Under the pieces are notes generated by a model. The model saw only the letters and a list, made by a program, of their open reading frames with translations. It ran no database searches and was not told where the DNA came from. The translations under genes and the position numbers were made by a program. Below are positions 14,117-22,344 of a stretch of 24,369 nucleotides of DNA, piece after piece (within the stretch, counting starts at the first letter, position 1; each line of letters begins with the position of its first letter). This DNA is from Actinomycetota bacterium (GTDB lineage: Bacteria; Actinomycetota; UBA4738). The stretch spans positions 1 to 24,369 of the forward strand of contig VAYC01000018.1 of assembly GCA_005885025.1 (NCBI GenBank), in the 5' to 3' direction.

Positions 14117-16486
14117 ATGGAGGCACCAGGCCTGAAAGGTGACCCCGCCGGAGGCGCGCGGGCGAAGAAGGCGATGGTCGAGCTCGTCAAGCCCCTGCCC
14201 GAGACGAGCTCCGACGCCATCCTCTCCGCCGTCGGCTTCGCTGCGTCCGAGTTCCTCAAAGCGCCCACCTGGGAGGGGTGCATCGCGGAAGTCTTGGCGA
14301 AGCTCGGCCAGGCGGCCGGCGTCAGCCGCGTGTACCTCTTCCAGAACCACCGGGGACGGGATGGCCGCCTCGCAACCAGCCAGCGGTTCGAATGGGTAGC
14401 GGAGGGGATCGCGCGCCAGATCGGCAACCCGCGCCTCCAGGATCTCCCCTGGGATGGCTCGTTCGCGCGCTGGGCCGGCATCCTTCGTACGGGAGGGGTG
14501 GTTCACGGCCACATCCGGGACTTCCCCGACGTGGAGCGCCCCGACCTGGAGGCGCAGGGGATCGCCTCGATCGTGGTCGTCCCCGTGCTGGTCGGCGACC
14601 ACTGGTGGGGCTGCTTGGGGTTCGACGAGTGCCTGGGGGAACGCGACTGGACGGGGGGCGAGATCCACGCCCTGAGGGCCGCGGCCGGGACACTCGCAGC
14701 CGCGCTGGCTCGCAGGCGGACCGAACGGGTCCTTGAGGGGGTCGAGGCACGCTATCGAACGCTCGTGGAGCAGATCCCGGCCATCGTCTACACCGCGGGA
14801 GTGGGGGAGACGCGCGAATGGCTCTACATCAGCCCACAGGTCAAGGCCATCCTCGGGTACTCACCCGAGGAGTGGATGGCGCATCCTGCTTCGTTCGCCG
14901 GTTACCTGTACCCGGCTGACCGCGAGCGGGTGCTGGCCGAGGAGGCCTACAGCAGCGCCACCGGCCAGCCCATCCATTCGGAGTTCCGCATGGTGGCACG
15001 GGACGCAAGCATGGTGTGGATCCGGGACGAGGCCCTGCTCGTGCAGGATGGGGCCGGCCGGCCCCTGTTCTGGCAGGGCGTGATGTACGACATCACGGAA
15101 CAGAAGCGGGCCGAGGAGCAGGTCGCGTTCCTCGCCTACCACGACAAGCTCACCGCGTTGCCGAACCGGGTGATGTTCGAGGAGCTGCTCGACCTGGCCC
15201 TGGCCAGGTCCAAACGCGCGCAGCTCGCCGTCGCCGTGCTCTATCTGGACCTCGACAACTTCAAGCTGGTCAACGACAGCCTCGGCCACGGAGCGGGCGA
15301 CCAGCTCCTCCAGATGATGGGCATGCGACTGCGAGAAGCCGTGCGAGACACGGATGTCGTGGCTCGCCAAGGCGGCGACGAGTTCCTGGTGCTGCTGGCC
15401 GACCTGGAGCGGGGAAGCTGGACGCCCCGCCCCGAGGCCGAGAACTCGGTGGTCGTGGCCCAGGCCGTCGCTGGGAGGATCCACGAGGCCCTGGCAACGC
15501 CATTCATCGTCGGGGGGACGGAGTTCTTCATCTCGGCCAGTATCGGCATCAGCCTTTCCCCGTTCGACGGCGACGCCGGTAGGATCCTGCTGAAGAACGC
15601 CGACGTCGCGATGTACCGGGCCAAGCGACGAGGCCCCGGCGGCTACGCCATGTTCTCGACCGATACCGTCGATCCGCTCAGTAAGCTCTCCATGACCACG
15701 CGGCTTCGTCGCGCCGTCGAGAAGCAGGAGTGGCTCCTCCACTACCAACCGATCGTCGACCTGTCGGATGCGCATCTGGTGGGGGTGGAGGCGCTGCTGC
15801 GCTGGCAAACCGCGAGCGGAGCCTTCATCCCCCCCGGTGAGTTCATCCCCTTGGCCGAGGAGATGGGCTTGATCGAGGCCATCGGGGAGTGGGTCCTCGC
15901 GGAGATCTGCCGGCAGTCGAAGCTCTGGCGGCGGGAGGGCCTGATGACCGAGATCGGGTTCAACCTCTCGCCTCGCCAGCTCTGGCAGTCGAACCTGGTT
16001 CGCGGCATCCTGGGCCAGCTCGAATACACGAAGGTGAACCCTCGCTCGATCCTGGTCGAGATCACCGAGTCTTCGGCCATGACCGATCCGGAGCGGACGA
16101 TTCGTCTCCTGGAGGAGATGCACGCGGCCGGTCTCCGTTTAGCCATCGACGACTTCGGGACGGGGTATTCGTCCCTGTCCCGGCTCAAGCAGATGCCCGT
16201 GGACATCCTGAAGATCGACCGCTCGTTCATCCGCGACATCCCCAACGACCCGCAGGGTGCCAGCATGGTCAAGGCCGTCATCGACCTGGCCCACGGGCTC
16301 GGGATGACGCCGCTCGCGGAGGGCATCGAGACCGCGGAGCAGTGGGAGTTCCTCTCCAACCACGGCTGCACGCTCGGCCAGGGGTTCTTCTTCAGCAAGC
16401 CCGTCCCGGCCGGAGACATCACCCAGCGCTACGTGTGGGGTGTGGGTGCCGGGGCGCCGGCCCCGGCGGCGCGGCCGGATCGATAG
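14117..16486 (+). CDS. soluble GAF-PAS-GGDEF-EAL cyclic di-GMP enzyme
   Basis: Cytoplasmic counterpart of the divergent gene. The 789-residue product has no transmembrane helix. A GAF domain (about 30-200) is followed by PAS (about 210-330), GGDEF (about 331-505; motif at 419-423; inhibitory-site RDTD at 410-413) and EAL (about 525-770; E558-A-L, VEITESS, DDFGTGYSS, LKIDRSF, AEGIE). All key motifs are present, so it may act as cyclase, phosphodiesterase or both. From the PAS domain onward it is very similar to the neighbour, sharing runs such as EEQVAFLAYHDKLT and DLDNFKLVNDSLGH, so the pair came from a duplication. The ATG at 14117 is chosen; the frame runs open further upstream, and a second in-frame ATG lies at 14174. 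Confidence 0.94.
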   Translation: MEAPGLKGDPAGGARAKKAMVELVKPLPETSSDAILSAVGFAASEFLKAPTWEGCIAEVLAKLGQAAGVSRVYLFQNHRGRDGRLATSQRFEWVAEGIARQIGNPRLQDLPWDGSFARWAGILRTGGVVHGHIRDFPDVERPDLEAQGIASIVVVPVLVGDHWWGCLGFDECLGERDWTGGEIHALRAAAGTLAAALARRRTERVLEGVEARYRTLVEQIPAIVYTAGVGETREWLYISPQVKAILGYSPEEWMAHPASFAGYLYPADRERVLAEEAYSSATGQPIHSEFRMVARDASMVWIRDEALLVQDGAGRPLFWQGVMYDITEQKRAEEQVAFLAYHDKLTALPNRVMFEELLDLALARSKRAQLAVAVLYLDLDNFKLVNDSLGHGAGDQLLQMMGMRLREAVRDTDVVARQGGDEFLVLLADLERGSWTPRPEAENSVVVAQAVAGRIHEALATPFIVGGTEFFISASIGISLSPFDGDAGRILLKNADVAMYRAKRRGPGGYAMFSTDTVDPLSKLSMTTRLRRAVEKQEWLLHYQPIVDLSDAHLVGVEALLRWQTASGAFIPPGEFIPLAEEMGLIEAIGEWVLAEICRQSKLWRREGLMTEIGFNLSPRQLWQSNLVRGILGQLEYTKVNPRSILVEITESSAMTDPERTIRLLEEMHAAGLRLAIDDFGTGYSSLSRLKQMPVDILKIDRSFIRDIPNDPQGASMVKAVIDLAHGLGMTPLAEGIETAEQWEFLSNHGCTLGQGFFFSKPVPAGDITQRYVWGVGAGAPAPAARPDR
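16448..16467. terminator. perfect stem-loop in the last codons of the GAF-PAS-GGDEF-EAL gene
   Basis: GCCGGGGC (16448-16455) and GCCCCGGC (16460-16467) form an eight-pair stem with a four-base loop, inside the Ala/Pro-rich tail of the coding region and 35 bases before the stop of the convergent metalloprotease gene. It is plausible as a shared terminator but also as plain G+C-rich coding sequence. Confidence 0.3.
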
Positions 16487-16501
16487 AGGCTTGCCGGCGG
16501 T

Positions 16502-17455
16502 TCAGTACAGCGCTTTCAATCCTCTGACGTCCCCCAGCCCGAGGGTGGTCTCGGCATTCTGACACGGCAGCATGATGAGACTCATGGTGAGCGCGGGGTG
16601 GAGATTCTCGTTCAGGTCCTTCAGCCCGAACGTGTGTCCGAGCTCGTGGGTGGCCACATCCTCCACGCTGTACTTGCCGACGCACCCGCCCAGGTTCACG
16701 GCCCAGCTGTACTCCGTGCTGTTGAGGCGCATGTCGGACTCCGTCGTCGAACGGCCCCACGTCCACCAGCAGGCGTAGCCGAGGTCGGTAGCGGCGAGGT
16801 TGCCGAAGTCCACGACGTTCATTCCGTCCGAGGCGCTGCAGGTCGAGCCCGTACCGATGTTGGCGGACCTGATGGTCCCTCCCATGTAGAGAGAGTTCGC
16901 GCTGACCGTGTCCTTGAGCCCGCAGTCGTTGTTGACCTGCGTGAGATTCCGCATGGCGTCCCGGAGAGCCGAAAGGGCGTCCGATTGCGTGATCTCGCCC
17001 GGGGTGGATGAGGTCTTGAAGTACCAGTCGACTCTCGTCCTCCAGCTCGCACCCGTCAGGCTGTAGGCGGCATCCGAACAGGCGGACAGAGGCTTGGCGC
17101 CCGCCCGCACCGAACCAGGACTGCCGCCCGCGCCGTGTCCGGTCAGGACTCCCTGGCGGTACACCGTGACCGAACCGTCAGCCCCGGTTTGAACCCCCAG
17201 GACCCGCGAGCCGGCCACCTTGACGCTGGCTCCCCAGGCGCCGTGGCCCGGGCGCGGCACGAGGACGGAGACCCCGTCGAGGGACACCCGATCCCCCGGT
17301 CGAAGGCCCGGCATCGCGGTGGCCACCATCGCGGAAGAAGGGGTGGAGGCTTGGCCCGCGAAGGCGGCAGCTGCCGTAGTCCCTCCGGCCGCCGCGAAGA
17401 CGGTGCTGAAGGTGAGTGACAGCCCGAAGAGCTGTCGCCGGGTCGAGTGGCGCAT
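16502..17455 (-). CDS. secreted zinc metalloprotease (matrixin/snapalysin-like)
   Basis: Exported protease of about 317 residues. The N-terminus has a basic segment with twin arginines (STRRQLFGLS) and a hydrophobic signal region, followed by an alanine-rich cleavage zone. A beta-rich propeptide-like part precedes the catalytic domain (about 135-317), whose zinc site is HELGHTFGLKD (270-280). The pattern HExxHxxGxxD has Asp where matrixins have the third His, as in snapalysin (family M7). A Met-turn candidate follows in HPALTM. Several cysteines suggest disulfides. The ATG at 17455 is preferred because a G-run lies six bases upstream; an ATG at 17470 is possible. A sigma-28-like element lies at 17494-17519. 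Confidence 0.85.
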   Translation of the reverse strand: MRHSTRRQLFGLSLTFSTVFAAAGGTTAAAAFAGQASTPSSAMVATAMPGLRPGDRVSLDGVSVLVPRPGHGAWGASVKVAGSRVLGVQTGADGSVTVYRQGVLTGHGAGGSPGSVRAGAKPLSACSDAAYSLTGASWRTRVDWYFKTSSTPGEITQSDALSALRDAMRNLTQVNNDCGLKDTVSANSLYMGGTIRSANIGTGSTCSASDGMNVVDFGNLAATDLGYACWWTWGRSTTESDMRLNSTEYSWAVNLGGCVGKYSVEDVATHELGHTFGLKDLNENLHPALTMSLIMLPCQNAETTLGLGDVRGLKALY

Positions 17456-17493
17456 GTCGAACCCCCCCATCTATCGTCTGCCCGCACAAGATG

Positions 17494-17519
17494 TCGGCAG
17501 GCGCCGGACCCTTCCTTAA
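17494..17519 (-). promoter_or_regulatory. sigma-28/WhiG-like promoter candidate (site 3)
   Basis: On the minus strand TTAAG (17519-17515), 16 bases, then GCCGA (17498-17494), continuing as CAT. It aligns without gaps to the site at 11028-11053 and shares flanking GCT and GG bases. It would start transcription roughly 15-30 bases before the metalloprotease start. Confidence 0.38.
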
Positions 17520-17679
17520 GCCAATCGCAGGCAGACCAGGCTCTTAGGAAGAGGGATGGAAGTTTTGGACGCTACCCGATCGGAACCGGGATAGCAAGGA
17601 GGCTCTCTGCGCGTCTCGCGACCTCTTGACGTTCGGTCTTTCGACCTGGGCGGCCGGATCCCGTCGTCTACACTCGGTC

Positions 17680-17766
17680 GGGGGGATGGCCGAGCGGCCG
17701 AAGGCGGCGGTCTTGAAAACCGCTAGTCCCGCAAGGGGCTCAAGGGTTCGAATCCCTTTCCCCCCG
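17680..17766 (+). tRNA. tRNA-Ser (anticodon UGA)
   Basis: The 87-base gene folds as a serine tRNA. The acceptor GGGGGGA pairs with TCCCCCC. The anticodon stem GCGGT/ACCGC encloses the loop CTTGAAA with anticodon TGA, which reads UCA (and, by wobble, other UCN) codons. A long variable arm and a T-arm (AAGGG/CCCTT around TTCGAAT) follow. The discriminator base is G, the serine identity base. The CCA end is not encoded, since CCC follows. A TACACT at 17669-17674 may be its -10, without a clear -35. No repeat of its 3' end was seen nearby, so it is not marked as an integration site. Confidence 0.96.
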
Positions 17767-17839
17767 CCCGACTCCATCCTGGGCTGAGCCGAGCGGCAGG
17801 GGGGCGGAAGTCAAGAGCGGCGTCGTTCTCCGGGCCTGC

Positions 17840-18427
17840 GTGAACCTCCTCGGGGCAGCCGTCGTAGCGATCGCGGCCCGCCAAGCCCTGATGAGCTACA
17901 TCGGTGGCCACCGGCTGATCGGCGTGGTGTTCTTCGTTCAGCAAGTCTGGGTGGCTGTGGCCTTCCTGGTGCGCCGCCCCGCCTCCGTGGTGACCGGTCG
18001 GCCGGTGGACTGGGTGGCGGCCTGGGGAGGGTCCTTCGGCGGGTTTCTGCTTCGTCCCTCAGGGCTTCACCCTGCCTGGGGAATTCTCGCAGGGCTCACC
18101 CTGCAGCTACTCGGCCTGTCGCTGTGGGCCGTGGCCTTTGTCAAGCTCGGCCGGTCCTTCGGCCTCGTGGCGGCCGACCGAGGGCTCGTGACGACCGGGC
18201 CGTATTCTTTTGTTCGACATCCCTTGTACGCGTCCTACCTGCTGGCACAACTCGGGTACTTCTTGCAGAGCGTATCGGCGTGGAACGCCGCGGTGATTGC
18301 CTTTACCTGGGCTTGCCAACTCCTTCGGATCTCTGCCGAGGAACGGTTGCTCGTTCGGACCAACCCGGCCAGCTATGGCGAGTATCGGGAGCGGGTTCGG
18401 TGGCGCCTTCTCCCCCTTGTCTGGTAA
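17840..18427 (+). CDS. isoprenylcysteine carboxyl methyltransferase-like membrane protein
   Basis: The 195-residue integral membrane protein has about four or five helices. Its C-terminal half carries the ICMT/PEMT-type signature GPYSFVRHPLYASYLL and the later EERLLVRTNPASYGEY block, which in these families bind S-adenosylmethionine at the membrane surface. Bacterial members methylate lipids or small isoprenoid-type or phenolic substrates; the substrate here is unknown. The GTG at 17840 is the first possible start in the frame and has only a weak ribosome site. The gene begins 73 bases after tRNA-Ser. A hairpin at 18460-18479 may end the transcript. Confidence 0.85.
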   Translation: MNLLGAAVVAIAARQALMSYIGGHRLIGVVFFVQQVWVAVAFLVRRPASVVTGRPVDWVAAWGGSFGGFLLRPSGLHPAWGILAGLTLQLLGLSLWAVAFVKLGRSFGLVAADRGLVTTGPYSFVRHPLYASYLLAQLGYFLQSVSAWNAAVIAFTWACQLLRISAEERLLVRTNPASYGEYRERVRWRLLPLVW

Positions 18428-18459
18428 GGAGGCGACGTGGGCATCTCTTAGGATCCATG

Positions 18460-18479
18460 CCGAAGGGATGATCCTTCGG
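18460..18479 (+). terminator. stem-loop after the ICMT-like gene
   Basis: CCGAAGG (18460-18466) pairs with CCTTCGG (18473-18479) around a six-base loop, 32 bases after the stop codon. It has no clean T-tract. It separates the methyltransferase gene from the lipoprotein gene. Confidence 0.35.
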
Positions 18480-18561
18480 GCCCCTTCGACCGTACATCCT
18501 GAGAGAACCACGATCAGCGGGCCGGAACGATAATGGACGGATCTCCTGAAGGGAGCGTTCG

Positions 18562-19065
18562 ATGCCAGGACTCCTCGCTTCGAAGAAGCGATCGGCAAGC
18601 GTGGCGGGGGTGGCACTCGCTCTCCTGCTTGCGGGCTGCGCCAAGAGCACGCCAACGTCCGGCGGCGGACCATCGTCGTCGGGGGCGGCCACGGTGGACT
18701 CCAAGAACATCTCAGGCGTCGGGACCGTCCTGGTGAACGCTCAGGGGTTCACCCTCTACCACCTGAAGCCCGAGACGTCGTCGAACATCCAGTGCACCGG
18801 CTCGTGCACCAGCACGTGGCCGCCCATGCTCATTCCGGCCGGCGCTTCGGCCCCGACCGGGGGGAGTGGCGTGACTGGGAACCTCGGCACGGTGATGCGG
18901 CCCGACGGTGGCACCCAGGTCATCTACGACGGGTTCCCCCTCTATACCTACTCCGGCGATACGGGTCCGGGGCAGGACAACGGCCAGGGCATCCAGGGCG
19001 TCTGGTTCGCCGTGACCGCGTCCGCATCCGGAAGCTCGGGCGGCGCCGGTGGCGGCGGGTACTAG
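18562..19065 (+). CDS. COG4315-type secreted lipoprotein (PF03640 repeats)
   Basis: The 167-residue product has a lipoprotein signal peptide with lipobox LLAGC (Cys at about residue 26), so it would be lipid-anchored on the outer face of the membrane. After a Ser/Gly linker come two copies of the 'secreted repeat of unknown function': the first around FTLYHLKPETSSNIQCTGSC followed by WPPM, the second around DGFPLYTYSGDTGPGQDNGQ. The family is widespread in actinobacteria and has no proven role, although it often sits near redox or stress genes. The tail is Gly/Ser-rich. The ATG has a GAAGGGAG ribosome site. A GATAAT at 18529-18534 is a -10 candidate with no clear -35. Confidence 0.88.
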   Translation: MPGLLASKKRSASVAGVALALLLAGCAKSTPTSGGGPSSSGAATVDSKNISGVGTVLVNAQGFTLYHLKPETSSNIQCTGSCTSTWPPMLIPAGASAPTGGSGVTGNLGTVMRPDGGTQVIYDGFPLYTYSGDTGPGQDNGQGIQGVWFAVTASASGSSGGAGGGGY

Positions 19066-19122
19066 GAACGCACACCGCGAACCGGCTGCCGATCACGAGA
19101 TCCGCGTGGTGAGCGCTGGCCT

Positions 19123-20169
19123 GTGATCGAAGTCCGAACGCTGACCGACGGCGGCCAGACCGCCGAGGACATCGCGGCACGTCTGGCCTCGTTTCTGGAA
19201 GCGGCGCGGCAGAGCCTCGATGTCGCGATCTACGACTTCGCGCTGCAGCCCGCTACGGCCGCGCCGATCGCGGCGGCGTTCCAGCGCGCGGTCGGGCGTG
19301 GGGTGCGAGTACGTCTTGCCTACAACGCCGACTACGGTGGCAGGGTGCCTGTGCCGCCGCCGCCGAGGACGGACCATTCGTTCATCGCCGCGCTCGGCGT
19401 TCCCGTCGAGGCCATCCCCGGCGTCCCCGACCTCATGCACCAGAAGTTCGTCGTGCGCGACGGCGAGTCGGTGTGGACCGGGTCGACGAACTGGACAGAC
19501 GATTCATGGACCCGCGAGGAGAACGTGATCGTCGTCGCCGAGTCCCGGTCGCTGGCCTCCGCGTATGAACGGGATTTCGAAGAGATCTGGTCGAAGCAGC
19601 GGGTCGTCGGGACCGGCGAGTTCGACTCGGACTGGATCACGCTGAACGGCGTCACCCTCAGGCCGTGGTTCTCCCCCGGCCGTGGCCGTACGATCGCCCA
19701 CCGCATCGCGACGGCCATCGGCCGGGCGCAGCGCCGGGTTCGGATCGCTTCGCCGGTGATCACCGCCGGCCCGATCCTCGGGACCCTCGCCGAGGTCGCA
19801 TCGGCCCACGAGACCGACCTCTCAGGAGTATTCGACGCAACGCAGATGGAGCAGGTCCGCCGGCAGTGGGGCGACGACCCCCACGCATCCTGGAAGATCC
19901 CCGTGTTTCGAACGCTGATCTCCGACGCGCCGTTCTCGGGCAAGATCACCACGCCCTACGGCCCGGGCACCGTCCACGACTACATGCACGCGAAAATCAC
20001 CGTGGCCGACGACATGGTGTTCGTGGGGAGCTACAACCTGTCGCACTCCGGGACGCAGAACGCGGAGAACGTCCTGGAGATCAAGGACGCTGACCTGGCC
20101 GAGCGGTTGGCCGCGTTCGTCGATGGGCTGCGGGCGCGATACCCGGCGGCCTCCTGGCAGGCTCCGTAG
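19123..20169 (+). CDS. phospholipase D-like (HKD) protein
   Basis: The 348-residue product has two phospholipase D-type half-sites. The first is MHQKFVVRDGESVWTGSTNW (His106, Lys108, Asp113, followed by GSTNW); the second is MHAKITVADDMVFVGSYNLS (His289, Lys291, Asp296, followed by GSYN). Two HKD motifs form one active site that hydrolyses or transfers phosphodiester bonds, in lipids or in nucleic acid. There is no signal peptide or membrane helix, so a cytoplasmic enzyme of the PLDc_2 group is likely, but the substrate is unknown. The GTG start at 19123 has a weak ribosome site; no better in-frame start was found nearby. It is followed 62 bases later by the GNAT gene on the same strand. Confidence 0.9.
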   Translation: MIEVRTLTDGGQTAEDIAARLASFLEAARQSLDVAIYDFALQPATAAPIAAAFQRAVGRGVRVRLAYNADYGGRVPVPPPPRTDHSFIAALGVPVEAIPGVPDLMHQKFVVRDGESVWTGSTNWTDDSWTREENVIVVAESRSLASAYERDFEEIWSKQRVVGTGEFDSDWITLNGVTLRPWFSPGRGRTIAHRIATAIGRAQRRVRIASPVITAGPILGTLAEVASAHETDLSGVFDATQMEQVRRQWGDDPHASWKIPVFRTLISDAPFSGKITTPYGPGTVHDYMHAKITVADDMVFVGSYNLSHSGTQNAENVLEIKDADLAERLAAFVDGLRARYPAASWQAP

Positions 20170-20231
20170 CTCGCTCTCGTTCGCGGCTCGCCCGATTGAC
20201 GGGCGGCCGGGAGGGATCGCATCCTCCGGGA

Positions 20232-20702
20232 GTGCAGGGCAACCCACCAGCCGGTCTCGAGGTCGAAGCCGCCACATCGCTGGACGCCGACTCAATCACG
20301 GAGCTGGCCAGCCGGTTTTTCGTCGAAGAGGGGTTCCAGCTCCCCGCCGAAGGCCTACAGACGCGGGTCGGCCGCTACCTCGAGTTGACCGGACACTCGA
20401 TCTTCCTGGCCAGGCGGGGCGAGCACCTCGTCGCGTTCGCTACGGCGGCTGTCGGGTTCGGCCTCGAATACGGATGGGCCGCCGAACTCGAGGACCTGTA
20501 CGTGGTGCCGCCCGAGCGCCGGCGAGGGGTCGCGCGGCTTCTCGTCGACCGCGTCGCCGGCTGGGCCGCGGATCACGGCTGCTCCGTCGTGCTCGTGACG
20601 GTGACGCCCCAAGGAGAGCGGTCCCACACCCTCACGGACTTCTACGAGCGGCTGGGGTTCTCGGACCGGAGGAGGCGTTTGCTCGAGCGTCCCCTGGCGT
20701 GA
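20232..20702 (+). CDS. GNAT family N-acetyltransferase
   Basis: The 156-residue product fits a single GNAT domain, which transfers an acetyl group from acetyl-CoA to an amine. The acetyl-CoA-binding motif A is seen as LEDLYVVPPERRRGVARLLV, with the R-R-G-V-A loop, and a C-terminal FYERLGFSDRRRRL gives the usual motif B ending. The substrate is unknown. The start is uncertain: the GTG at 20232 leaves about eight residues before the domain, and a TTG at 20196 would add 12 residues but has no ribosome site. It lies downstream of the phospholipase D-like gene and converges with the BNR-repeat gene, with a terminator-like hairpin between. Confidence 0.88.
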   Translation: MQGNPPAGLEVEAATSLDADSITELASRFFVEEGFQLPAEGLQTRVGRYLELTGHSIFLARRGEHLVAFATAAVGFGLEYGWAAELEDLYVVPPERRRGVARLLVDRVAGWAADHGCSVVLVTVTPQGERSHTLTDFYERLGFSDRRRRLLERPLA

Positions 20703-20738
20703 CGAAGCTGTTAGAAGGCCCTGGCCGATCAGGATGCG

Positions 20739-20764
20739 GCCCGGCCGGGCTGAGCCCGCCGGGC
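20739..20764. terminator. bidirectional stem-loop between convergent genes
   Basis: GCCCGGC (20739-20745) pairs with GCCGGGC (20758-20764), and after a single bulged C the stem continues as GGGC/GCCC (20747-20757) closing a TGA loop: eleven pairs. It sits between the ends of the GNAT and BNR-repeat genes and can serve both strands. A pyrimidine-rich run follows on the plus strand. Confidence 0.55.
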
Positions 20765-20788
20765 TGCTTCCGTTTCTGCTGCGCGCGC

Positions 20789-22270
20789 CTAGTTCGCGGT
20801 GGCGTTCGCTCCTGCCGCGACCTGCGACGGTCCCGTGTAGAGGACGGGGTCGTGCCGCATGGGGATGGTGCCGGCGGCCGGCGCGAGTCCTCCGACCGGG
20901 ATGGCCGAGGTCTCCTTGCACGAGGTGATCTGCCCGAGCGAGCAGGTGCCGCGCCTCGCGGCGATGAGGACGGGGTAGGCCTTCCCGTTGACGAACGAGG
21001 TCGACATGTAGTCGCCCACCATGTAACCCTGGTTGGTGAGCGGCAGCCACGTGTTCTTGAATGGCCCGGAGACCTGCACCGCGGTGGTCCACGTCGTCCC
21101 GCCGTCGGTGGACTGGACGTAGCCCAGGGTGAGCTTGCACGTCGAGGAGGTGCAGCTCGCCACCGGGTAGAAGTAGTAGGTCAGGCCCAGGTGCGCGGTG
21201 TTGCCCTGGGTCCCCTTGTCCACGGCGAGGCCCGGGATGAAGTGGTCCACCGTGCTGCTGGTGGGATCGATCGGGATCCGGACCACGCTGCTCCAGCTCG
21301 TTCCGTTCGTCGAGGTGCTCATCACGATGTCGTTCGAGCTGCACCCGCTCCGGAAACGGCAGTCGTTCCACACCACGTAGACCCTACCTGCAGCGTCGAC
21401 TTCCGCGGAGGGAAGTTCATGGACCCTCAGGTTCCCGTTCACGAAGTGCGAGGTGATGGTGGCGATCGTGGACGGGCCGGTGTAGCTGACGCCGCCGTTG
21501 GTGGAGACGAAGGACTCCACGGCGCCCTCGAACCCGTTGTCGATCGGCACGACCACGGTGCCGTTGGGCTGGACGACCGGGTTCCCCCCGATCACGGAGG
21601 AGCCTGGAGCAGTGGAGGGAGTCCAGGTCAATCCCCCATCGGTCGACCGGTACAGCTTCAGCAGGTTCCCGAGGCCGTTGTCGTCCCACTCCACGTAACA
21701 GTTTCCGTAGAAGGGGCTGGCGGCCCAGGTGTCGCACGTGATCCAGTTCTTGTCGAAGAACGTCCCCGCGGACACGGCCACCGTCACGGGGTTCTTGAAT
21801 GTCAGCCCGCCGTCGGTCGAGCGGTTGACCAGGATGGCCTTGCCGGTCGTTCCCGTCATGGCCAGGATGTTGGCCATCCATACGTCGTGCTTGGGGTCGT
21901 AGGCGATGGACGGGTCGGTGGCCCTGTCGTACGGGCCCGGAGGGTTCGCGTACACGGTGGTCCCCGGCAGGAACCCGTTCGTCCACGTGGCTCCCCCGTC
22001 GGTCGAGGTCACGTAGCCAACGTTCGAGGATCCGCCGTCGGTGAACCGGCCGGTCTGATGCACGCCGACGACCGTGTTGCCGAACGAGAACGTGTCGGGC
22101 TCCACCTCCGTTTTGTGGAAGCTCGAGGTGTTCGTGTACGGGTCGAGGCTGACGACCTTGATCGGGACGTTGGCCAGGGCCGTGCCGCTCGACGACAGCG
22201 CCCCCCACAGCCCGATCGTCAGGGCGACGGCGACGGCCGACCGCCGCGGGTTCCGTGAGACGAATGGCAT
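20789..22270 (-). CDS. secreted BNR/Asp-box repeat protein (sialidase-like fold)
   Basis: The 493-residue exported protein has a signal peptide (about 1-33, ending SSSGTALA). The rest looks like a beta-propeller: at least five Asp-box repeats are visible (STDGGATW, STDGGLTF, STDGGLTWT, STNGGVSY, STDGGTTWT) spread along the chain. Asp boxes occur in sialidases and many other secreted propellers. I do not see the sialidase arginine triad clearly enough to claim glycosidase activity, so it may only bind. Cysteine pairs in the second half may form disulfides. The ATG at 22270 follows a very strong GGAGG/AGGAGG region, so the longer upstream frame is not real. Confidence 0.88.
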   Translation of the reverse strand: MPFVSRNPRRSAVAVALTIGLWGALSSSGTALANVPIKVVSLDPYTNTSSFHKTEVEPDTFSFGNTVVGVHQTGRFTDGGSSNVGYVTSTDGGATWTNGFLPGTTVYANPPGPYDRATDPSIAYDPKHDVWMANILAMTGTTGKAILVNRSTDGGLTFKNPVTVAVSAGTFFDKNWITCDTWAASPFYGNCYVEWDDNGLGNLLKLYRSTDGGLTWTPSTAPGSSVIGGNPVVQPNGTVVVPIDNGFEGAVESFVSTNGGVSYTGPSTIATITSHFVNGNLRVHELPSAEVDAAGRVYVVWNDCRFRSGCSSNDIVMSTSTNGTSWSSVVRIPIDPTSSTVDHFIPGLAVDKGTQGNTAHLGLTYYFYPVASCTSSTCKLTLGYVQSTDGGTTWTTAVQVSGPFKNTWLPLTNQGYMVGDYMSTSFVNGKAYPVLIAARRGTCSLGQITSCKETSAIPVGGLAPAAGTIPMRHDPVLYTGPSQVAAGANATAN

Positions 22271-22344
22271 GGATCCTCCTCCCCTCCGGTGCTGGGTCCT
22301 TGTTGGAAAGCGGGTGCCGATGATGGCCACTCGGCGCGATCTGG

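Noticed and set aside
17680..17766. tRNA-Ser as an integration site for a mobile element
   Set aside because: No integrase gene and no second copy of the tRNA 3' end were seen in the window.
20123..22258. 711-residue plus-strand frame opposite the BNR-repeat gene
   Set aside because: It mirrors a gene with a signal peptide, Asp boxes and a strong ribosome site; the antisense product is compositionally biased and featureless.
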